Below are positions 58,312 through 64,000 of a stretch of DNA of 64,000 bases, in pieces. The position numbers were made by a program, and so were the translations under genes. This DNA comes from Burkholderia sp. BCC0322 (GTDB taxonomy: Bacteria; Pseudomonadota; Gammaproteobacteria; Burkholderiales; Burkholderiaceae), in the NCBI RefSeq assembly GCF_902833045.1, contig NZ_CADFDU010000020.1:31527-95526 (forward strand), in the 5' to 3' direction. The first letter of the stretch is position 1; each line of letters starts with the position of its first letter. Below the pieces are notes generated by a model. It saw nothing but the letters and a program-made list of their open reading frames with translations. It had not been told where the DNA came from and searched no databases.

Positions 58312-59672
58312 TGACGGGATTCGATCCGATGGCACGCCGTGGCGGAATCGACTGGTACGCGTATTTCACGCGGCTCGCCGAGGACGCGCAACGGCTGACG
58401 ACGCCCGCCGAAACCGTGCTGCTCGGCTTCTCCGGCGAAACGTCCGACTTCATCCGCTTCAATGGCGGCAGGATTCGCCAGACCGGACGCGTCACGCAGG
58501 GGCGGCTGTCCGTGCGGCTCGTCGACGGGGCGCGACAGGCGCACTCGACGCTGACCGTCTGCGGCGATCCGGCGGCCGACCTGCGCGAACTGGCGCACGC
58601 GGTTGCCGTGTTGCGCGACGGCCTGCGCGATGCGCAGGACGACCCGCACCTGCTGTTCGACACCTCGTCGTGGGTGCAGGAAACGCGCCGCACCGGGCGC
58701 CTGCCGGATGCGGACGGGCTCGCGCGAATCGTGGCCGAATGCGCGCGCGGGCTCGACTTCGTCGGTTTTTACGCGGGCGGCACGCTGGCGCGCGGCTTCG
58801 CATCGTCGACCGGCAGCCGCGGCTGGTACGAGGTCGAGAATTTCAACTTCAGCTGGTCGCTGTACGACCCGAGCGGCCGCGCGATCAAGACCGTCCATGC
58901 GGGCGACGACTGGCGCGATGAAGTGTTCGCGGCCAAGGTCGACGCGGCCGCTGCTCGGTTGCCCGTGCTCGGCCGCACGCCGAAGGCGCTTGCCCCCGGG
59001 CGCTATCGCGCGTACTTCACACCGGACGCCATTCTCGAGATGACGAGCCTGCTCGGCTGGAGCGGCTTCTCGGCGCGCGCCGTGGCGAGCGCCCGCAGCC
59101 CGCTGCATCGCCTGTACGCCGGCGAGGTCGCGCTCGATCCGCGCGTGTCGATCACCGAGGATTTCTCGCTGGGCATCGCGCCGGCGTTCAACGCGGACGG
59201 CTACCGGCGCGACAGCGTGCCGCTCGTCGTCGAAGGGCGGGGCGCCGGGCAGCTCGTGTGCGCACGCACCGCGCGCGAGCACGGGCGCACGCCGAACGGC
59301 GCGGACAACGCCGAATCGCCGCAGTCGCTGACGATCGCGGGCGGCACGCTCGCCGATGCCGACGTGCTGGCCGCGCTCGACACGGGGCTCTACGTCGGCA
59401 ACCTCTGGTACCTGAACTTCTCGGACCCGATCGCGTGCCGGATGACGGGGATGACGCGCTTCGCGACGTTCTGGGTCGAAGGCGGGCGCATCGTCGCGCC
59501 GGTCGACGCGATGCGGTTCGACGACAGCTTCTACCGGCTGTTCGGGTCGGCGCTCGAGCAGCTCGGCGCGGTGCCGGCGCTGCTCGCGAACGACGACACG
59601 TACGGCGAGCGGGCCACCGGAGGCGCGCGGCTGCCGGGGCTGCTCGCGCGTTCGTTCGAGCTCACGCTGTAG
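58311..59672 (+). CDS. TldE/PmbA-like partner subunit
   Basis: 453 residues from ATG 58311, overlapping the preceding stop codon by one base. The PmbA/TldD fold is seen in TVLLGFSGETSDFIRFNGGRIRQTGRV and later YVGNLWYLNFSDPIACRMTGM, but the H-E-x3-H zinc motif is absent, as in TldE. It is needed with the TldD-like subunit for peptide cleavage. The two genes follow the yejABEF-type importer, which implies action on imported peptides. Confidence 0.87.
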   Translation: MTGFDPMARRGGIDWYAYFTRLAEDAQRLTTPAETVLLGFSGETSDFIRFNGGRIRQTGRVTQGRLSVRLVDGARQAHSTLTVCGDPAADLRELAHAVAVLRDGLRDAQDDPHLLFDTSSWVQETRRTGRLPDADGLARIVAECARGLDFVGFYAGGTLARGFASSTGSRGWYEVENFNFSWSLYDPSGRAIKTVHAGDDWRDEVFAAKVDAAAARLPVLGRTPKALAPGRYRAYFTPDAILEMTSLLGWSGFSARAVASARSPLHRLYAGEVALDPRVSITEDFSLGIAPAFNADGYRRDSVPLVVEGRGAGQLVCARTAREHGRTPNGADNAESPQSLTIAGGTLADADVLAALDTGLYVGNLWYLNFSDPIACRMTGMTRFATFWVEGGRIVAPVDAMRFDDSFYRLFGSALEQLGAVPALLANDDTYGERATGGARLPGLLARSFELTL

Positions 59673-59693
59673 CGCGTTCGCCGACACTCGCCG

Positions 59694-62600
59694 ATGCCGT
59701 CATTCTTCATCGACCGTCCGGTATTTGCGTGGATCGTCGCGCTCGCGATCGTCGTCGCGGGCGTGCTCGCCATTCCGCAGTTGCCGATCGCGCAGTATCC
59801 GCGCCTGGCGCCGCCGCGGGTCGTGATCACCGCGTCCTACCCGGGCGCGTCGACCGAGACGGTCGATGCCGACGTCGGCAGCATCATCGAGGAAAGCCTC
59901 GACGGCGCCGACGGGCTGCTGTACTACGAGACGAGCAGCGACGGCCACGGCAACCTCGAGATCGACGTGACGTTCGCGCCCAGCACCGATCCGGACATCG
60001 CGCTCGTCGACGTCAACAACCGGTTGAAGCAGGTCGAGCCGCGGCTGCCGCAGCAGGTCGTCCAGCAGGGGATCGGCGTGTTCAAGGCGGCGAACACGTT
60101 CCTGATGCTCGTCACGCTGACGTCGACCGACGGCACGCGCGATTCCGCGCAGCTCGGCGATTACCTGAACCGTTACGTCCTGCGCGAGCTCAAGCGTGCG
60201 CCGGGTGTCGGTGCGGCCGAGCTGTGGGATGCCGACGAGGCGCTGCGCGTCTGGCTCGATCCGGTCAAGTTGCGCGAGTACGATCTCGGCGCCGATGACG
60301 TGATCGCGGCAATCGGCGCGCAGAACGCGACGGTCACGGCCGGCGCGATCGGCGACGCGCCGTTCGTGCGCGGCCAGCAGCTCACCGCGACAGTCGTGGT
60401 CAAGGGCCAGCTCACGTCGCCCGAGGAGTTCGGCCGGATCGTGCTGAAGTCGAAACAGGACGGCTCGGTGGTGCGCGTGGCCGACGTCGCGCGCGTCGAG
60501 ATCGGCCGCGACGACTATTCGTTCTATTCGCGGTTGAACGGGCGGCCAGCCGCGACGGTCGGCATCCAGCTCGGCCCGCGCGGTAATGCGCTCGAAACGT
60601 CGAACGCGATCCGCGCGCGGCTCGCGGAACTCTCGCGGACGCTGCCGCCGGGCGTGGCGGTCGAGATTCCGTTCGACGGCGCGCACTTCGTCAAGATCGC
60701 GATCCACGAAGTCGTGCTGACGCTCGTCGAGGCTGTCGTGCTGGTGTTCTGCGTGATGTGGCTGTTCCTGCGCGACCTGCGCTACACGTTGGTGCCGACC
60801 GTCGTGATTCCGGTCACGCTGATGGGCGCGTTCGTCGCGATGTGGGCGTTCGGGCTGTCGATCAACGTGTTCACGATGTTCGGCCTCGTGCTGGCGATCG
60901 GCATCCTGGTCGACGATGCGATCGTCGTCGTCGAGAGCGTGCACCGTGTGATGGAGGAGGGCGTGCTGCCGCGCGAGGCCACGCGCCGGGCCATGAAGCG
61001 GATCGGCGGGGCGATCGTCGGCGTGACCGCGGTGCTGACCGCCGTGTTCGTGCCGATGGCGTTTTTTCCGGGCAGCGTCGGCGGCATCTACCGGCAGTTC
61101 GCGGTCGCGATGATCGCGTCGATGCTGGTTTCGTCGTTCATGGCGCTGTCGCTCACGCCCGCGCTGTGCGCGAACCTGCTGAAGCCGGTCGCGCGACACG
61201 ATGGCGGCGCCGGCCGTGCGCAGCGACGCGGCATCGGCGCGCGTCTGGCCGACCGGTTCGGTGCGGCCTTCGCGCGCGCCGAAACCGGTTATCGCCGCGT
61301 CGCCGTGTTTGCCGTGCGTCGCACCGGCGTGGTCGTGGCCGTCTATGCGGCGCTCGTGATCGGATGCGGGCTGCTGTACTGGATGATGCCGGGCGGTTTC
61401 CTGCCGACCGAGGACCAGGGACAACTGCAGGTGATGATCCAGTTGCCGGCCGGCGCCACGCAGGCGCGCACGCTCGCGGTCGTCGAGCGTGTGGAGGCGA
61501 TCCTGCACGGGGAGCCGGCGATTGCGAACGTGACGAGCGTGATCGGCTGGAGTTTCGTGGGCAGCGGGCAGAACGTCGGGATGGCGTTCGTGGAACTGAA
61601 GGACTGGGCGAAGCGCGACGTCGACGCGATGGCGTTGCGCGACCGGCTCAACACGCGTTTCGGCGCGATCCTCGACGGCGATGTCGAAGCGGCGCTGCCG
61701 CCTTCGGTGCGCGGCATCGGGCATTCGGACGGCTTCACGTTCCGGCTCGAGGATCGCGGCGGGGTCGGGCTCGACGCGTTGAAGGCGGCCCGCGAGCAGC
61801 TTGCCGAGCGCGCGAAGGCGGATTCGCTGCTTTCCGCCGTGCATTTCGAGGACCTGCCGGACGCGCCGCGCATCGAGCTCGATGTCGATCGCGCGAAGGC
61901 ATATGCGCTTGGCGTGCCGTTCGAGCGGATCGCAGGGCTGCTGGGCGGCACGTTTGGCTCGAACTACATCAACGACTTTCCGGCGTCGGGCCGGATGCGG
62001 CGGGTGATCATCGAGGCCGATCCGGAAGCTCGTGCGACCGATACGCAGCTGATGGCGCTGACCGTGCCGAACCGCACCGGCGACATGGTGCCGCTGTCGG
62101 CGATTGCCGCGCCGCACTGGACGATCGGGCCGGTGATGCTGAACCGGTACAACGGTTATCCGTCGCTCGACATCAGCGGCCGGGCGGCCACCGGCACGAG
62201 TTCGGGCGCGGCGATGGCGGAGATGGAGCGGCTTGCCGGTGCGCTGCCGGCCGGGATCGGCTTCGACTGGGTCGATGCGGCGCGCGAGGAGCAGATCGCC
62301 GCGCGGCAGACGCCGCTGCTCGTCGGGCTGTCGGTGCTCGCGGTTTTCATGGCGCTGGCCGCGCTGTACGAAAGCTGGACGATTCCGCTGTCCGTGCTGA
62401 CGATCGTGCCGCTCGGCATGATCGGCGCGCTCGCGGCGGCGCTCGCGCGCGGCATGCCGAACGACGTGTATTTCAAGGTCGGGATGATCACCGTGGTCGG
62501 GCTGGCGGCGAAGAACGCGATCCTGATCGTGCAGTACGCGCGTGACCTGGCCGGGCGCGGCGTGCCGCTGCGGCAGGCGGTGATCGACGCGGCCGCGGCG

Positions 62601-62855
62601 CGCTTCCGGCCGATCGTGATGACGTCGATGGCGTTCCTGCTCGGTGTCGTGCCGCTCGTGCTGGCGACGGGCGCAGGCGCGGAAAGCCGGCGGTCGATCG
62701 GCACGGGCGCGTTCGGAGGCGTGCTGGCGGCGACGGTGTTCGGGCTCGTGTTCGCGCCGGTGGCGTTTCGGGTTGTCGCGTCCGTGGGCCGGCGTGGTCG
62801 GCGCGTGGGGACGGCCACGCACGATGCGCGTCAGGCGGAGACGGTTCGGGAGTGA
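59694..62855 (+). CDS. RND efflux pump subunit without local adaptor (AcrB/HAE1 type)
   Basis: 1053 residues, 12 helices. MPSFFIDRPVFAWIVALAIVV is the HAE1 start; the proton-relay aspartates are in GILVDDAIVVVE, the lysine of helix 10 in GLAAKNAILIVQ, and the pore/exit regions (FKVGMITVVGL) are typical. No adaptor or outer-membrane factor gene is adjacent; the gene follows the TldE-like gene by 21 bases, in the same direction. It may borrow an adaptor from elsewhere and could expel the imported compound or its cleavage product. Confidence 0.9.
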   Translation: MPSFFIDRPVFAWIVALAIVVAGVLAIPQLPIAQYPRLAPPRVVITASYPGASTETVDADVGSIIEESLDGADGLLYYETSSDGHGNLEIDVTFAPSTDPDIALVDVNNRLKQVEPRLPQQVVQQGIGVFKAANTFLMLVTLTSTDGTRDSAQLGDYLNRYVLRELKRAPGVGAAELWDADEALRVWLDPVKLREYDLGADDVIAAIGAQNATVTAGAIGDAPFVRGQQLTATVVVKGQLTSPEEFGRIVLKSKQDGSVVRVADVARVEIGRDDYSFYSRLNGRPAATVGIQLGPRGNALETSNAIRARLAELSRTLPPGVAVEIPFDGAHFVKIAIHEVVLTLVEAVVLVFCVMWLFLRDLRYTLVPTVVIPVTLMGAFVAMWAFGLSINVFTMFGLVLAIGILVDDAIVVVESVHRVMEEGVLPREATRRAMKRIGGAIVGVTAVLTAVFVPMAFFPGSVGGIYRQFAVAMIASMLVSSFMALSLTPALCANLLKPVARHDGGAGRAQRRGIGARLADRFGAAFARAETGYRRVAVFAVRRTGVVVAVYAALVIGCGLLYWMMPGGFLPTEDQGQLQVMIQLPAGATQARTLAVVERVEAILHGEPAIANVTSVIGWSFVGSGQNVGMAFVELKDWAKRDVDAMALRDRLNTRFGAILDGDVEAALPPSVRGIGHSDGFTFRLEDRGGVGLDALKAAREQLAERAKADSLLSAVHFEDLPDAPRIELDVDRAKAYALGVPFERIAGLLGGTFGSNYINDFPASGRMRRVIIEADPEARATDTQLMALTVPNRTGDMVPLSAIAAPHWTIGPVMLNRYNGYPSLDISGRAATGTSSGAAMAEMERLAGALPAGIGFDWVDAAREEQIAARQTPLLVGLSVLAVFMALAALYESWTIPLSVLTIVPLGMIGALAAALARGMPNDVYFKVGMITVVGLAAKNAILIVQYARDLAGRGVPLRQAVIDAAAARFRPIVMTSMAFLLGVVPLVLATGAGAESRRSIGTGAFGGVLAATVFGLVFAPVAFRVVASVGRRGRRVGTATHDARQAETVRE

Positions 62856-62857
62856 GC

Positions 62858-62879
62858 GAGCGCGGCGGCGGCCGCGCTC
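62858..62879 (+). terminator. Hairpin after the RND subunit gene
   Basis: GAGCGCGGC (62858-62866), loop GGCG, GCCGCGCTC (62871-62879), perfect 9-base arms; no T run. It closes the long plus-strand block. Confidence 0.55.
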
Positions 62880-62949
62880 CGTTAGTCTGCAGGAGTCTGT
62901 TGACGATCCAGCTTCGATGGATCGAGGTGCTCCGGCGTGCCGGAAACCG

Positions 62950-63130
62950 ACCGCTGCAAACCAACGGAAGTATGGCGACGAAGTGTGGCGATCGTTGCGC
63001 GATCAGCGCCAGTATTGCTCGACCCACGGGCAGACTTGTTGCCAGTCGGCGGATTTCGTAAGGCGGGAAATACGTCGGCGCGGCCGATGTCGCAAGTGCG
63101 GCGTCGACGCGGCCGATGTTGCGATGCCGG
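62950..63130 (-). pseudogene. Remnant of a patatin-like phospholipase
   Basis: On the minus strand near 63120-63050 the frame reads NIGRVDAALATSAAPTYFPPYEI. ATSAAPTYFPP is the block that precedes the catalytic aspartate loop in patatin-like lipases. The serine motif and the D-G-G/A motif are not found nearby, and the frame is interrupted, so only a fragment remains. The rest of 62880-63391 has no convincing gene; a hairpin CCCGTG/CACGGG lies at 63337-63355. Confidence 0.3.
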
Positions 63131-63391
63131 GCTCGCGGGTTTACGCGACCCGAAAATTCTCGCCGCGATGTGTCACATCTACGGGCACGGGACGACAAAT
63201 ACCACGCCAGTCGAACAATCAGTCGTCAGCCGATTCGTCGTAGCGCTTACCGGGGAGAAGCCTTTCGATCACCCGGTCGATTAATCGGACGAGATTTCGA
63301 TGTCTGCTGGCAAATTCATCACACGCGCTCAGGAAACCCGTGCATCTGACACGGGCGCTTCCAGACGCTCCTTTTTGACAGGAGAACCCTG

Positions 63392-63697
63392 ATGAACCCG
63401 ATTCAAAAGCTCATGCTGTGTGCCGCCATTCCGTTCCTGCTTGTCACCGGTGCTGCTCAGGCAGACGGCGGTGGCATTGGCCGCAGCGGTACTTATATGT
63501 CGCACACAAGCGACTGGCCCATGATGATGATGGACAAGCTCACGCCCGAACAGCGCACGCAAGCGATCGTCATCCAGCAGAAAATGATGGCGATGGAAAT
63601 AGAGCACAACGAAGCAATGGCAAAGATGCAAATGCAGTACGACAGGGAAATGATGAGCATGCAGAACCAGTTGCTCGAACTCTACAAGGGGCACTGA
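63392..63697 (+). CDS. Methionine-rich exported small protein
   Basis: 101 residues with a signal peptide (KLMLCAAIPFLLVTGAAQAD, cleavage near residue 24). The mature part is one long helix with clustered methionines (DWPMMMMDKL, QKMMAMEIEHNEAMAKMQMQ, EMMSMQNQ), about 14 in 76 residues, plus histidines. Such methionine clusters can bind Cu(I) or Ag(I) in the periplasm, but this is only a suggestion; no family is recognised. AGGAGA precedes ATG by six bases. It lies between a degraded region and an IS-like end, in accessory DNA. Confidence 0.65.
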   Translation: MNPIQKLMLCAAIPFLLVTGAAQADGGGIGRSGTYMSHTSDWPMMMMDKLTPEQRTQAIVIQQKMMAMEIEHNEAMAKMQMQYDREMMSMQNQLLELYKGH

Positions 63698-63703
63698 GCG
63701 TGG

Positions 63704-63732
63704 CGAGCCCGCTGTCAAATTCCGGGCTCGCT
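63704..63732 (+). terminator. Hairpin after the methionine-rich gene
   Basis: GCGAGCCC (63704-63711) and GGGCTCGC (63725-63732), perfect 8-base arms with a 13-base loop; no clear T run. Confidence 0.5.
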
Positions 63733-63921
63733 CGTCCGTTCATGCATTGAATCCGTCAGGCCGGATACGGCGTCGCAGTCGGGTTGCGGAATCCAGGACG
63801 TCGCGATGTTGGCTTGCCACGGTAGTAAAGACTGATTTCCCATCGGATCGGGGCTGCGGGCGTGGAAAGTAATATGCATCCCAAAGTGATTTGACATAAT
63901 CAAGATTATCGATAGTTTTGG

Positions 63922-64000
63922 TGTAAGAGCAAAGTTGTAATGTCGCATCTGAGCAAAGTTGAAATGTCGTAGTTCAAGGGTTTCGGCGCATGCTGGCGGC
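63922..64000. mobile_element. Probable insertion sequence end (IS21-like), cut by the window edge
   Basis: GAGCAAAGTTGTAATGTCG (63927-63945) and GAGCAAAGTTGAAATGTCG (63951-63969) are direct repeats 24 bases apart that differ at one position. Multiple near-identical repeats just inside the end, with a TG at the tip, are typical of IS21-family termini. No transposase is visible before the window ends. Confidence 0.4.

Noticed and set aside
59700-62822. A 1040-codon minus-strand frame over the RND gene
   Set aside because: Histidine/arginine/aspartate-rich antisense translation of a clear RND transporter.
62644-63243. 199-codon plus-strand frame running from the RND gene end into the degraded region
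   Set aside because: It starts inside the RND gene in another frame and has no recognisable domain.
1-64000. CRISPR array, rRNA or tRNA genes
   Set aside because: No regularly spaced identical repeats and no recognisable cloverleaf or rRNA sequence was seen by eye; a tRNAscan or CRISPR search would be needed for certainty.

Overview
The window is high-GC DNA with dense, well-spaced genes and the codon bias of a Burkholderia, most likely the Burkholderia cepacia complex. Gene content supports this: 2-ketogluconate operon, DUF3022 and PGDYG proteins, NodT-type RND pumps, polyamine and sulfide systems. No rRNA, tRNA, phage or CRISPR array was seen. I count about 58 protein genes, the first one cut by the window edge. 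The last 100 bases look like the end of an insertion sequence.

Layout. 1-6.0 kb: nitronate monooxygenase C-terminus, OmpW porin, a DUF1289 protein and a complete potFGHI polyamine importer closed by a strong terminator. 6.1-11.2 kb: a sulfide/persulfide oxidation unit (persulfide dioxygenase, phosphatase-like/sulfide:quinone reductase fusion, TauE-type exporter) divergent from a FisR-type sigma-54 activator that keeps the three sulfur-sensing cysteines. A sigma-54 promoter and a TGGCAG operator array lie between them. 11.2-19.6 kb: a secreted unknown protein, a MerR regulator with a duplicated C-terminal domain, and a three-gene RND multidrug pump divergent from its TetR repressor. 19.7-23.6 kb: a CLC chloride transporter and a YeiH exporter divergent from a LysR regulator. 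23.7-29.4 kb: a kguEKTD-ptxS 2-ketogluconate operon with a perfect PtxS-type operator. 29.4-42.1 kb: mostly single housekeeping or accessory genes (YhfC protease, Lrp regulator, QseBC-like two-component pair, saccharopine dehydrogenase family enzyme, an orphan cydX coupled to a P-loop kinase, corA, adenosine-specific kinase, cysteine synthase, YbaK deacylase).

42.1-62.9 kb is the most unusual part. An AT-rich spacer holds a promoter, a highly paired RNA with its own terminator and a long inverted repeat. It is followed by about 20 kb of genes all on the plus strand: tonB-exbB-exbD-exbD-TPR, an XRE/cupin regulator, a 930-residue TonB-dependent receptor, a YejABEF-type peptide ABC importer, a TldD/TldE metallopeptidase pair overlapping yejF, and an RND pump subunit with no adaptor. 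Read together, these make a complete path: outer-membrane uptake energised by a dedicated TonB complex, inner-membrane peptide import, cytoplasmic cleavage and possibly export. Two copies of a 17-base motif, one before the XRE gene and one before the receptor gene, suggest the XRE/cupin protein controls the unit. The substrate is unknown; a modified peptide, peptide siderophore or Trojan-horse antibiotic are reasonable guesses.

62.9-64 kb is degraded accessory DNA: a patatin-like remnant, a methionine-rich exported small protein and the probable IS21-like end. A tandem, hairpin-forming intergenic repeat occurs at two distant places, before ptxS and between the two exbD genes.
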